Source: Bryobacteraceae bacterium
Lineage (GTDB): Bacteria; Acidobacteriota; Terriglobia; Bryobacterales; Bryobacteraceae
Direction: 5' to 3'
Assembly (NCBI GenBank): GCA_019187195.1
Contig: JABAQT010000013.1
Span: 48,522 to 112,521 of the forward strand
DNA: 64,000 nucleotides
Shown here: positions 17,162 to 26,081 of the stretch, one piece after another
Numbering within the stretch: the stretch's first letter is position 1
How the letters are laid out: every line of letters begins with the position of its first letter
The notes under the pieces: model-generated
Told to the model about the DNA's origin: nothing
Databases searched by the model: none
Seen by the model: the letters and a program-made list of their open reading frames with translations, nothing else
Translations under genes and position numbers: made by a program

Positions 17162-19669
17162 ATGAGACGCGCACTTCTATTCATCCTCCTGGTGGCATTC
17201 GGCCTCGAGGCCCAAACGCAGCGTGGCCGCTTCGCCTCGGGCTACATGTACAGCTACTACCTGCCGCAGTCGGCAAGCACGCCATGGAGACCGGCATGGT
17301 CGCCTGACGGGAAAGAGATCGCTTTCGGCATGTCCGGTTCGCTGTGGAAGATCCGTCCCGGAGAAACGACGGCTTATGAGTTGACGGTAAACAGGACCTA
17401 CGATTCCTCGCCAGCCTGGTCGCCGGATGGGCGGTTCATCGTCTATACGGCGGAGGATTCGGAAGGCGTGAATCTGGCGCTGCTGAACGTGGCCACTCTC
17501 GAGAGCACGCAACTGACGCACGGCGGCGATATCTACGCCGACCCGGTGTTTGCACCGGACGGCAAGAGCATCGCCTTTGTCCGCGGGATTCAAAACCCGT
17601 CGCGCGCGCGGCGCGGCCCGGGCGCTTCGAGTTCCGGGCAGGAGCCGCAACCGCATGGCTTCCAGATCTATACGATGCCGTTTGATAACGGAAAGACCGG
17701 GCGGCCGGAAGAGATTACCGCCGAAAATTCCTTTGGGCGGCCGCGTCTCTATTTCAGCGTGTACGATGACCACATCTCTCCGGGATGGTCGCCGGACGGG
17801 AAAGAGATGATGATCGTTTCAAACCGCGGAATTCCGCTTGGATCCGGCGCGATCTGGCGGATTCCCGTGCAGCCGAACGCAATGGCCAAAGCGAAGATGG
17901 TGTTGCGCGAGGAGACGTTGTACCGGACGCAGCCGCAGTGGTCGCCGGACGGGAAGCGAATCGTCTACAGTTCGTACCGCGGATCGCAGTTCAACAATCT
18001 TTACGTGCTGCCCGTTGATGGCGGCGAACCGTACCAGATGACGTTCGGCGATTGGGATCACTTCGATCCACGCTGGTCGCCCGATGGGGAACGGATCGCC
18101 TACATCTCGAACCGGCACGGCGTTTCTCAGTTGCGCATTCTGCGCGCCGTTGGAGGCGAGGACGACGCGGTCGAGATCAAGCGCAGAGCATACCGGCGGC
18201 CCATGGGCACGCTCGAGGTGCGGATTCCAGGAGCGGCGCGCTTCTACCTCACCGGCGCCGACGGCAAATCCTACACGCCGCCCGAATCTTATGAGCGGGT
18301 CGCGGGCCGCGCGTCGCGCCGCGACTTCTTCCAGGCCGAAGAAAAATTCATTGTGGACCTTCCGGCCGGCGAGGCGACTCTCGAAGTGGCGAAGGGAATC
18401 GAATATTATCCGTTGTCGAAGAAGGTGGTGATCCGCCAGGATCAGGTCACCCTCGTCGAGGTCAAACCGCAACGCATGACGAGCATGAATGCGGCCGGGT
18501 GGTGGAGCGCTTCCGACCACGTGCACATGAACTATGGCGGCAATCTCCACAATACGCCGGAAAACCTGATGATGATGGCGCGGGCGGAAGACCTGGACGT
18601 GGTGGGGGAGAAGGTCTGCAACAAGGACCAGCGCGTTTTCGACCACCAGTACTTCACCGGCAAGCCGCACCCGCTCACCAACAGCGAGCAGATCCTGATT
18701 TTCGGCGAGGAGTACCGGCCGCCGTTCTACGGCCACATCAATCTCATCAATCTCACCAAGCACCTGATCTCGCCGTTCACCACCGGATATGAAGGGTCGG
18801 CGATCGAGAGTCTGTACCCGAGCAATACGGACATATTCCGGACGGCGCGCAAGGAAGGCGCGATCGGCGGATACGTGCATCCCTGGTCAGGCGACCCCAA
18901 GAGCGCCGGCTATGCGGTGGCGCGGGGCTTTCCCGTGGATCTGGCGCTCGGCACATTCGAGTATCTGGAAGTGATGACCAGCGCGGGGCACTTCAAGTGG
19001 TCCGCACCAGTCTGGCACCGCGCGTTGAATTGCGGATTCAAGGTGACGGCATCCGCGGGCGAAGATTCGATCCTCGGTCTTCACGCCACCTCGATCCTCG
19101 GATCGAGCCGCCTGTACGCCTATCTCGGCGACAAACTCGAATGGCCGCTCTATGTCGATGCGATCCGCCGCGGGCGGACGTTCGTAACGAATGGCCCGCT
19201 GCTCACGTTCACGGTTGACGGGCACATCGCCGGAAGCGAAATCCATCTGCCCGAGCAAGGGGGGACGGTCGAGTTGAACGCCAGCGTGCAATCCATCGTT
19301 CCCATCGAGAAACTGGAGGTCTTTCTCAACGGCAAGGTGATCGAATCGAGCAACGGGACGCCGATTCGCAAACGGATCTCCATCGCCAGGAGCGCCTGGA
19401 TCACCGTGAGAGCTTCCAACTCAAAGCCGCAGGAGCCCATCGACGACAGCTACGTCGTTGCGGAAACGAGCCCGGTGTATGTGTACACGGGCAACGCGAA
19501 AATCCGCTCGAAGGATGACGCCATGTATTTCATCGAATGGATCGACGGCATCACCAAACAGGCGCAGGCCCATCCCGGCTGGCGTTCGGAGCGCGAGCGC
19601 AGCCACGTCCTCGAACAATTTCAACAGGCGCGCAAGGTGTTCGAAGAGCGCGCGAGGGAAAGCCAATGA
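17162..19669 (+). CDS. Exported TolB-like propeller protein with C-terminal CehA/McbA-like metallohydrolase domain (copy 2)
   Basis: 835 residues with a signal peptide (residues 1-19, ending LEAQT). It has the same plan as the gene at 13853: six or so PD40 repeats (WSPDGKEIAF, WSPDGRFIVY, WSPDGKRIVY and so on), an Ig-like linker, then a metallohydrolase domain with WWSASDHVHMNYGGN, KVCNKDQRVFD, GYVHPWSGDP and SAGEDSILGLH. A divergent insert rich in Arg/Pro/Gly sits near residue 145. It overlaps the aminotransferase gene at 19666 by 4 bases (ATGA), so here propeller-hydrolase and aminotransferase are one operon, whereas the first copies are head-to-head. The substrate is unknown. Confidence 0.84.
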   Translation: MRRALLFILLVAFGLEAQTQRGRFASGYMYSYYLPQSASTPWRPAWSPDGKEIAFGMSGSLWKIRPGETTAYELTVNRTYDSSPAWSPDGRFIVYTAEDSEGVNLALLNVATLESTQLTHGGDIYADPVFAPDGKSIAFVRGIQNPSRARRGPGASSSGQEPQPHGFQIYTMPFDNGKTGRPEEITAENSFGRPRLYFSVYDDHISPGWSPDGKEMMIVSNRGIPLGSGAIWRIPVQPNAMAKAKMVLREETLYRTQPQWSPDGKRIVYSSYRGSQFNNLYVLPVDGGEPYQMTFGDWDHFDPRWSPDGERIAYISNRHGVSQLRILRAVGGEDDAVEIKRRAYRRPMGTLEVRIPGAARFYLTGADGKSYTPPESYERVAGRASRRDFFQAEEKFIVDLPAGEATLEVAKGIEYYPLSKKVVIRQDQVTLVEVKPQRMTSMNAAGWWSASDHVHMNYGGNLHNTPENLMMMARAEDLDVVGEKVCNKDQRVFDHQYFTGKPHPLTNSEQILIFGEEYRPPFYGHINLINLTKHLISPFTTGYEGSAIESLYPSNTDIFRTARKEGAIGGYVHPWSGDPKSAGYAVARGFPVDLALGTFEYLEVMTSAGHFKWSAPVWHRALNCGFKVTASAGEDSILGLHATSILGSSRLYAYLGDKLEWPLYVDAIRRGRTFVTNGPLLTFTVDGHIAGSEIHLPEQGGTVELNASVQSIVPIEKLEVFLNGKVIESSNGTPIRKRISIARSAWITVRASNSKPQEPIDDSYVVAETSPVYVYTGNAKIRSKDDAMYFIEWIDGITKQAQAHPGWRSERERSHVLEQFQQARKVFEERARESQ

Positions 19670-20895
19670 TGAACCGCAGGGGGTTTCTGGGAACCGCGGC
19701 TCTCGCCGCTAGCGCCGCGCCGGTGGATTTGTCGCTTCAGTGCCGCAAGGATTTCCCGCGGGCGATGAACGAAACGTACTTCAATTCCGCGGCGCAGCAT
19801 CCGCTGGGGAATCACTGCGTCAAAGGCATGCAGCGCTACATGGACTTCATGAACAAGGGCCCCGGAGACGGCAGGAAGGATTTCTGGGAAGAAGGATTCC
19901 CCCAGATGAAGCCCATGTTCGCCAGGCTGATCAACGCCAAGCCCTCGGAGATTGTCTTCACCGGTTCCACCACCATTGGCGAGAATACGATTCTCAACGG
20001 CATGGACCTGCGCGGCGGCAACGTGGTGACCAACGATCTCCACTACACCGCGTCGCTATCGAACTACCTGACCCGCCGGCAAACGCAGGGACTCGACGTG
20101 CGCATCGTGAAGCATCGCGACTGGGCGATCGATCTCAAGGACATGGAGCGCGCCGTCGATGGCAGGACGAAACTCATCTCCGTCTCCCTCGTTTCGTCCG
20201 TGAACGGACACCTCGAGAACATTAAAGCTCTCAGTGAACTGGCTCACTCGCACAACGCTTACCTCTTCGCCGATATTATTCAAGGCTGCGGAGCAACGCC
20301 GATCGACGTGAAGGCGATGGGCATCGACTTCGCCTCGACGGCCATGTACAAGTGGCTTCAGGGCGAACACGGCTTCGGGTTCCTGTACATCAAGGAGGAC
20401 TTGGCGGGCAGCGTGGTCCGGCCCACGGAGTATACCGGGCACCCCGATTTCAACTATCCGCCCTGGACTTCGAAGCCGAAGCCAGGGGAGAGTTTTCTCA
20501 ACCACACTGCGCCGGGTGTGGGGGCGTTCGACTGTGGGACGCCATCGGTGATCACATACGCGGCGCAGTATGAGGCGCTGCGCTACATCGAAGGAATCGG
20601 TATCGGTAACATTCGCGCGCATGCCAACCGCCTCATCGCGCGCCTCCAGAAGGAACTTCCTCCGCTCGGCTACACGCCCATCACCCCGAAAGGCACGGAA
20701 TCTTCCATCGTGACGTTCCTCTGTAAAGATGCCGAAATCGTGCGGCGGAAGATCCGCGCCAGCAAGGCGAAGATTCTGCTCACCGGTCCCAATTCGGCGC
20801 TTACCGTCGGCCGCTTCGGCAATCACATCCGCTTCTCGGTTTCCGTTTTCAATAACGATCAGGACGTCAACACCATCCTCGAAGCGCTCGCCTGA
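19666..20895 (+). CDS. Tat-exported class V aminotransferase-fold PLP enzyme (copy 2)
   Basis: 409 residues from the ATG at 19666, which overlaps the upstream stop as ATGATG; the longer frame to 19537 lies inside the previous gene and is rejected. N-terminus MMNRRGFLGTAALAASAAP is a twin-arginine signal. The PLP lysine is K229 in TAMYKWLQGEHG; other fold landmarks are STTIGENTILNG near 101 and LFADIIQGCGATPIDV near 200. It is about half identical by eye to the gene at 12546. A PLP enzyme exported already folded through Tat is consistent with cofactor loading in the cytoplasm. The reaction is not known. Confidence 0.88.
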   Translation: MMNRRGFLGTAALAASAAPVDLSLQCRKDFPRAMNETYFNSAAQHPLGNHCVKGMQRYMDFMNKGPGDGRKDFWEEGFPQMKPMFARLINAKPSEIVFTGSTTIGENTILNGMDLRGGNVVTNDLHYTASLSNYLTRRQTQGLDVRIVKHRDWAIDLKDMERAVDGRTKLISVSLVSSVNGHLENIKALSELAHSHNAYLFADIIQGCGATPIDVKAMGIDFASTAMYKWLQGEHGFGFLYIKEDLAGSVVRPTEYTGHPDFNYPPWTSKPKPGESFLNHTAPGVGAFDCGTPSVITYAAQYEALRYIEGIGIGNIRAHANRLIARLQKELPPLGYTPITPKGTESSIVTFLCKDAEIVRRKIRASKAKILLTGPNSALTVGRFGNHIRFSVSVFNNDQDVNTILEALA

Positions 20896-20950
20896 CCGGC
20901 CCCTCGCACCGCCGCGAAAAGTGATATGATCTGCTCCCATTGGAGTGGAC

Positions 20951-23900
20951 ATGAAATTTCTGATCCTTTTTGCCGTTTTTGCCGCCCCCTCTTTGTTCGC
21001 CCAGGGGAGATCGAGCATACTGGGCGCCATCACGGACGAAACCGGCGCGGCGATCGGCAAAGCCACTGTCACCGTGCTCAACACCGGCACCCAGCAGAAG
21101 TGGACCGTAACCTCGGGGGAGACCGGGCTCTACGAAGTTCCAGCTCTCGAGATCGGAACCTATGAGGTCAGCGCCGAGGTAGTCGGCTTCCGCAAGACCA
21201 CGGTGCGCGGCATCGTGTTGCAGGTGGATCAGCGCGAGCGCGTGGATATGAAACTCCAGGTGGGTGAACTCACCCAGCACGTCGAAGTGGAAGCGCAGGC
21301 GCTTTCCGTGAATACCGACGATGCGACACTCAGTACGGTGATCGATTCGGCGAAGATTCGCGAACTGCCGCTTCCCGGCAATCGCAATCTGTTCCGGCTC
21401 GCCTTACTGGCCCCCGGCATGAGCCGCGGCCCGGCATCGAGTGTGACGACGAGCGGTTTCGGACCGGGCTTCGGAATTGCCGCGATGGGGCAGAAGGTGC
21501 ACAACAACGCGATCTATCTGGATGGCGCGCCGCTGCGAACATCCATCCACGGAGCGGTGCGCATGCGGCCGTCCGTGGAAGCGATCGAAGAGTTCCGTGT
21601 CGAGGCCGGCTGGTACTCGGCCGAATACGGCACGCAATCCGGCGCGCAGATTGTGGCCACCATCCGCCCCGGCACAAACGATTTTCATGGAACCGCCTTC
21701 GAGTTCCTGCGCAACGACGTGCTTGATGCGCACAGTTTCTTCGACCCGCCCGGTTCCGCCAAGACCCCGCTTCGCCGCAATACGTTCGGCGGCGTCCTTA
21801 GCGGTCCCGTATGGATTCCCAGGATCTACAACGGCCGCAACAAGACCTTTTTCACGTTCAACGCGGAACTCTATCGCGAGAGGCGCAGCACACAGGGGTT
21901 TGCCATCTATCCGACGGATAGAATGAGGCGCGGCGACCTAACGGAGAAGTTCTTCCGCCGGGCGGACGGGTCGCTTATTCCCATCATGGATCTCGACGCG
22001 AAGGCTCCGTTTCCAGGCAATCAGATCCCCGCCAGCCGCATTTCGCCGATCGCTCTCAAGCTGGCCCAATTCTGGCCCGCGCCAAACATGGGTCAGGCCG
22101 AGTTTGACGGCACCAACAACTACAGAGGGGTATCCCGAAACCGGGACAATGACGACCAGTACTTCGTCCGCATCGACCACAACTTCAATGACAAGAACCG
22201 GTTGTTCGGCCGTTATGGGATTCAGACCGTGGAGTTGCCGGTCTTTCCCATCAACCCGAACCCGTTTTTCGTGAACCGGCGGCCGCGCCGCCAGCAGAAC
22301 GCCACGTTGAACTACACGCGGATGCTGACGCCGACCTGGCTGAGCGTCTTCCGTGTTTCCTACAACCGCGACATCTTCAAGACCAATGATGACGTGAGTG
22401 GAACCAGCTTCAATATCCTCCGCGATCTCGGAATCCCCGGGCAGACCAATGTCCCGAGCGACACGGGCCTGCCTAGCATCGGCCTGGGCGGAATTATTTC
22501 CGGCCTCGGCACCACCGACATCAATACCATCTGGGATGAGTCGCGCCAGGCGTCCGAGCAGATCACGTTCACCCGTGGAAAGCACTCAGTGAAGATCGGC
22601 ACGGAGTACACCATGCTCCGGCTCGATCGCCGCACGATCAGCTTCGTGCGCGGCGCGTTCGATTTCAGCGGCATTCATTCGGGCACCGCGCCCGGCGTGG
22701 CGGGCAACGAGCGCGGCAGGCTGGCCTGGGCGGATTTTCTTCTCGACCAGCCGCAGCAGGTGCGACTGGGGTTCACGGATAAACTCCCTCCCGGAGCCGA
22801 TCCCGGCACATTTCCGCGCTCGCGCTTCTGGCGCTGGCACACCTACATTGCCGACGATATCAAGCTCACGCCGCGATTGACGATGAACATCGGAGTGCGC
22901 TACGAATACAACTCCTCGATTGAAGACATCGGCGGCCAATCCCGCAATTTCGATTTCACCAAACAGGAGCTTTTCCCCGCTGTGCTGACCAGGGGTCCGT
23001 TGAACGAACCCAGCAAGAAGCTGTTCGCGCCGCGCGTCGGTTTTGCCTGGCGTCCGTTTGGCGGCAACAGCACCGTCATCCGCACGGGCTACGGCATCTT
23101 TTACAACGTGAACATGATGAACATGTTCATTCCGGCGCTGGCGGCGAATCCCCCAAACAACCTCAACATCAACGAACTCAACACGGCCGGCGTAGTCCGC
23201 ATCCGCATGCGCAATGCCGACCAGGCTTCGGCGCTGAACATCAATTCGGAGATCAATTCGGCGGACAGAAAGCGGGGCGTGGGTGATGTGCAGCAGTGGA
23301 ACTTCAATATCCAGCGGATGCTGCCGAAGTCGATGCTGCTCGAAGTTGGATACATGGGGTCGAAGTCGTCGCATTTCGATTCACCCCGGACGGTGAATCC
23401 CTACGTCCCCGGCACCACCCGCCGCGTCTATCCCGGTTGGGGCCCCATCGAGAACATCTCGCTCGACGCCGCCGGGAATTACCACGGCTTGCTGACGAAG
23501 TTTGAAAAGCGAATGTCCCAGGGCATCACATTCCTGCAGACCTACACGTGGTCGAAGACGATGTTCGACTCCTTTGCCTGCTGTGGAGCGCAGCGCCATA
23601 ACAATCCTTACGCCTGGAATCTCGAGAAAGGGTTGGGGGAGACCGATCAACGCCACCGCGCCACCACCGCCTTCCTCTGGGAACTGCCGTTTTACCGTGG
23701 AAGGCGGGATTTCCGGGGGCAGGTCCTTGGAGGGTGGCAGTTCAATGGCGCACTCAGCCTCGAGACAGGCTTGCCGATGCATCCCACGCAGAGCGTTTCC
23801 CCCATCGACGACGGCTGCCCGCGCTGCAACCGCCGTCCGGACCGGCTTGCCGACGGTAGGCTCGATTCAAGCCAACGTACGCTGCAGCGGTGGTTCGATA

Positions 23901-24172
23901 CCTCGGCTTTCGTTCTCGCGCGAGGCCACTATGGGAACAGCGGACGCAATATCCTCACCGCCCCCGGCCTGACCAGCCTCGACTTCGCCGTATTCAAGAA
24001 TTTTCTTGTCGGCGAGCGGAAGGAAATCCAGTTGCGCTGGGAGAACTACAACTTCACCAACACACCGCCATTCAACCCGCCGACTCTCGAGATCAGTTCG
24101 GGCAACTTCGGCCGCATCACCAGCGCGGGTTTGGGCCGCGAAATGCAGTTCGGTTTGCGCTTCCAGTTTTGA
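20951..24172 (+). CDS. Oar-like TonB-dependent outer-membrane receptor (copy 1)
   Basis: 1,073 residues from the ATG at 20951; a GGAG at 20942-20945 is correctly spaced for it, which rules out the GTG at 20945. Signal peptide residues 1-18 (FAAPSLFAQG). Residues about 20-105 are a carboxypeptidase-regulatory-like beta domain (SSILGAITDETGAAIGKATV), followed by a plug region (GQKVHNNAIYLDGAP) and a long 22-strand-type barrel ending in LRFQF with the C-terminal Phe recognised by the Bam machinery. This architecture is expanded in Acidobacteria and is thought to import large or complex substrates. It follows the aminotransferase gene by 55 bases and may serve the same substrate. Confidence 0.92.
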   Translation: MKFLILFAVFAAPSLFAQGRSSILGAITDETGAAIGKATVTVLNTGTQQKWTVTSGETGLYEVPALEIGTYEVSAEVVGFRKTTVRGIVLQVDQRERVDMKLQVGELTQHVEVEAQALSVNTDDATLSTVIDSAKIRELPLPGNRNLFRLALLAPGMSRGPASSVTTSGFGPGFGIAAMGQKVHNNAIYLDGAPLRTSIHGAVRMRPSVEAIEEFRVEAGWYSAEYGTQSGAQIVATIRPGTNDFHGTAFEFLRNDVLDAHSFFDPPGSAKTPLRRNTFGGVLSGPVWIPRIYNGRNKTFFTFNAELYRERRSTQGFAIYPTDRMRRGDLTEKFFRRADGSLIPIMDLDAKAPFPGNQIPASRISPIALKLAQFWPAPNMGQAEFDGTNNYRGVSRNRDNDDQYFVRIDHNFNDKNRLFGRYGIQTVELPVFPINPNPFFVNRRPRRQQNATLNYTRMLTPTWLSVFRVSYNRDIFKTNDDVSGTSFNILRDLGIPGQTNVPSDTGLPSIGLGGIISGLGTTDINTIWDESRQASEQITFTRGKHSVKIGTEYTMLRLDRRTISFVRGAFDFSGIHSGTAPGVAGNERGRLAWADFLLDQPQQVRLGFTDKLPPGADPGTFPRSRFWRWHTYIADDIKLTPRLTMNIGVRYEYNSSIEDIGGQSRNFDFTKQELFPAVLTRGPLNEPSKKLFAPRVGFAWRPFGGNSTVIRTGYGIFYNVNMMNMFIPALAANPPNNLNINELNTAGVVRIRMRNADQASALNINSEINSADRKRGVGDVQQWNFNIQRMLPKSMLLEVGYMGSKSSHFDSPRTVNPYVPGTTRRVYPGWGPIENISLDAAGNYHGLLTKFEKRMSQGITFLQTYTWSKTMFDSFACCGAQRHNNPYAWNLEKGLGETDQRHRATTAFLWELPFYRGRRDFRGQVLGGWQFNGALSLETGLPMHPTQSVSPIDDGCPRCNRRPDRLADGRLDSSQRTLQRWFDTSAFVLARGHYGNSGRNILTAPGLTSLDFAVFKNFLVGERKEIQLRWENYNFTNTPPFNPPTLEISSGNFGRITSAGLGREMQFGLRFQF

Positions 24173-24187
24173 GGGCGCCCGCCGCGC

Positions 24188-24760
24188 CTATGGACGCATG
24201 TACTGGCGGTATGCGCCGCTCCTGTAGGTGCTCCACGGGCTGAATCCGCCTTTCTCGACGTAGAGCCGGTAGGCAAAATCGATGTTCGCCTTGCAATCGA
24301 GCAGGTCGCGCAGGTTCAACCCCGGCCTCTCGAGATGAACCGTATTGATCTGAAAGTAGCCCCAGTCCAGAGTTCCGTTCGAGTTGTAGTGGTAAATCTC
24401 GCACTTGCCGGGTGAATTCTCCGCCCGTTGAATCGCCAGCGCCACGCGGCAGTCCGCTCCGAACTTGCGGCAGGCGTACTCCTGCCAGGCGGAGAGGCGG
24501 CGCCCGTCCTGATCGGCCCGCGCCAGCGCGGCCACATCGGAAAGCAGACGCTCGGAGACGACGATGGGCGACTGCAGGCCGACACGAAGGGGCCATTGGA
24601 AGCTCAGCGTATAGCGGCTTTGGAACCACCAGGCGGTGGCGGCGAGGATCGCAACGCTCCAGGCGGCGAGGATTCCCGCCGCTTTGACCGGGAGCCGCGA
24701 ACGCTTCCTCACCCGGCCCTTCCGCCTCCCCTTGCGCGGCGCGGAAACAGTGGCGCTCAT
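24188..24760 (-). CDS. Membrane-anchored lysozyme-fold (SLT-like) transglycosylase
   Basis: 190 residues from the ATG at 24760; the longer frame to 24820 would overlap the upstream gene. A strongly basic cytoplasmic tail (residues 1-26) precedes one membrane segment (about 27-46). The domain after residue 70 resembles transglycosylase SLT/lysozyme folds: AIQRAENSPGKC with likely catalytic E114, then LDWGYFQINTVHL, the counterpart of the SxGLMQIxP motif, then a C-terminal helical part. It would cut peptidoglycan from the periplasmic face. It starts 4 bases after the stop of the cytochrome-SUMF1 gene, so it is translated from the same message. Confidence 0.75.
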   Translation of the reverse strand: MSATVSAPRKGRRKGRVRKRSRLPVKAAGILAAWSVAILAATAWWFQSRYTLSFQWPLRVGLQSPIVVSERLLSDVAALARADQDGRRLSAWQEYACRKFGADCRVALAIQRAENSPGKCEIYHYNSNGTLDWGYFQINTVHLERPGLNLRDLLDCKANIDFAYRLYVEKGGFSPWSTYRSGAYRQYMRP

Positions 24761-24764
24761 CGCC

Positions 24765-26081
24765 TTAACGGGCCAGCCGCAGGCCGGTCCAATAATTCCG
24801 CACGCCGGGACGCGCGCCATGCCGGAAGGCGGCGTCCAGGTATCCGGCCGAATCCACGAATGCGCCGCCGCGGATCACTCGCAGTCCCCCCGCATCTTCT
24901 GATTCCCGCCCATCCCGGGCGTCGTAAGGATAGGGACGCAGCAGAGAGGAACACCATTCGGCAACGTTGCCCCGCATGTCGAAAAAGCCCGCCGCGTTCG
25001 GCTGTTTCAACCCCACCGGATGCGGCTTGTAGGCGGCAATCTCACGGAAGCCGCCCGGCCCCGCCGGGCCGGAGGCTGAGTTATCGCGATACCAGGCATG
25101 CGCGTCGAGAGGGCCATCCACGCCGCGTCCCGCCGCACGTGCCGCGCGCTCCCATTCGGCCTCAGTCGGCAGGCGGAAACCGCCGCCCGGCACACGCTCG
25201 TTCAACCGTGCGATCCATTGCCGCGCCTCCTTCCACGAGAGGCCATAGACGGGAAGTGTAGCCTCCTTTACCGGGCTCGGATTCTCCATTCCCATCCGGT
25301 TCCATTGTTCCTGCGTCACTTCGAACTTGCCCAGGTAGAAGGCCTCTCCATACACCGAATGCACCGGCCGCGAGCCAGGCCACTGCTCGGAGCCGATATC
25401 CACGTCGCCGCGCGGAACCAGCAGCATCTCGACGCCGGCCTCTTTCACACGCACATGAAGTGGCAGGCCGGATTCAGGGTCGAATGCATCGTCCAGGATT
25501 TCCAGACCCGGCATGGCGGGATGCAACCGCCGCTCCACCATGCGCAATCGCGATGCCGCCCGGCGGTTGTCCGGCAGCACGCGAGCCGCCGCCGCGAAGG
25601 CATCCCGCGCCGCGCCCCAGTCCCGCCGTGTTACCCGGCGCTCTCCCTCCGCCATGTGCCGCCGGAATTCCGCCAGACGGGGATCTTCGGCGAACGTGAC
25701 AGGCTGGCGCAACTGTTTGTCATTGGGATTCGACAGCGCGTGGGCATGATGGCAACTCGAACATCCGCTCGTCTTGCTTGTTTTCGGGCAGCCGGCGGTA
25801 TGGCAACTCGCGCACAGCAGCGTCACCTCCCGCTCGCCGCGCGGCAGGCGGTCCGGCTTCACTTCGTTGCGCTCGTTCGCTACATGCCCTTCACTCCCGC
25901 CGTGACAGCTCTGACAAACCGTCCCGGCCGCGGGATGCTTCGATGCGGACCACTCGAGCACCTGCACAACGTGACATCGCGAGCACACGCCCGCCTGCCG
26001 GAATGCGCTCTCCTTTTCCTGCTGCTGCGCCGTGAGTACGGCGGCAAACAGTACTAACCCTGCCAGCGTTGATCGAGCCAT
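24765..26081 (-). CDS. Exported tetraheme cytochrome c fused to a SUMF1/FGE-like domain
   Basis: 438 residues. Signal peptide 1-19. Four CxxCH heme c sites lie at residues 33-37, 56-60, 90-94 and 107-111, so the N-terminal 120 residues are a small multiheme cytochrome module. A helical, possibly TPR-like linker (about 135-205) follows, then a SUMF1/formylglycine-generating-enzyme-type fold from about 215 to the end (EVTQEQWNRMG, GLSWKEARQWIARLN, RLPTEAEWERAARAA, NVAEWCSS, VIRGGAF). The cysteines that an active FGE needs in the last 40 residues are absent (VDSAGYLDAAFRHGARP instead), so it is not a sulfatase maturase. It overlaps the aldo-keto reductase gene by 28 bases. Confidence 0.85.
   Translation of the reverse strand: MARSTLAGLVLFAAVLTAQQQEKESAFRQAGVCSRCHVVQVLEWSASKHPAAGTVCQSCHGGSEGHVANERNEVKPDRLPRGEREVTLLCASCHTAGCPKTSKTSGCSSCHHAHALSNPNDKQLRQPVTFAEDPRLAEFRRHMAEGERRVTRRDWGAARDAFAAAARVLPDNRRAASRLRMVERRLHPAMPGLEILDDAFDPESGLPLHVRVKEAGVEMLLVPRGDVDIGSEQWPGSRPVHSVYGEAFYLGKFEVTQEQWNRMGMENPSPVKEATLPVYGLSWKEARQWIARLNERVPGGGFRLPTEAEWERAARAAGRGVDGPLDAHAWYRDNSASGPAGPGGFREIAAYKPHPVGLKQPNAAGFFDMRGNVAEWCSSLLRPYPYDARDGRESEDAGGLRVIRGGAFVDSAGYLDAAFRHGARPGVRNYWTGLRLAR

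Noticed and set aside
24765..26081. SUMF1 domain as the maturase for the sulfatase at 11021
   Set aside because: The C-terminal cysteines needed for formylglycine generation are missing.
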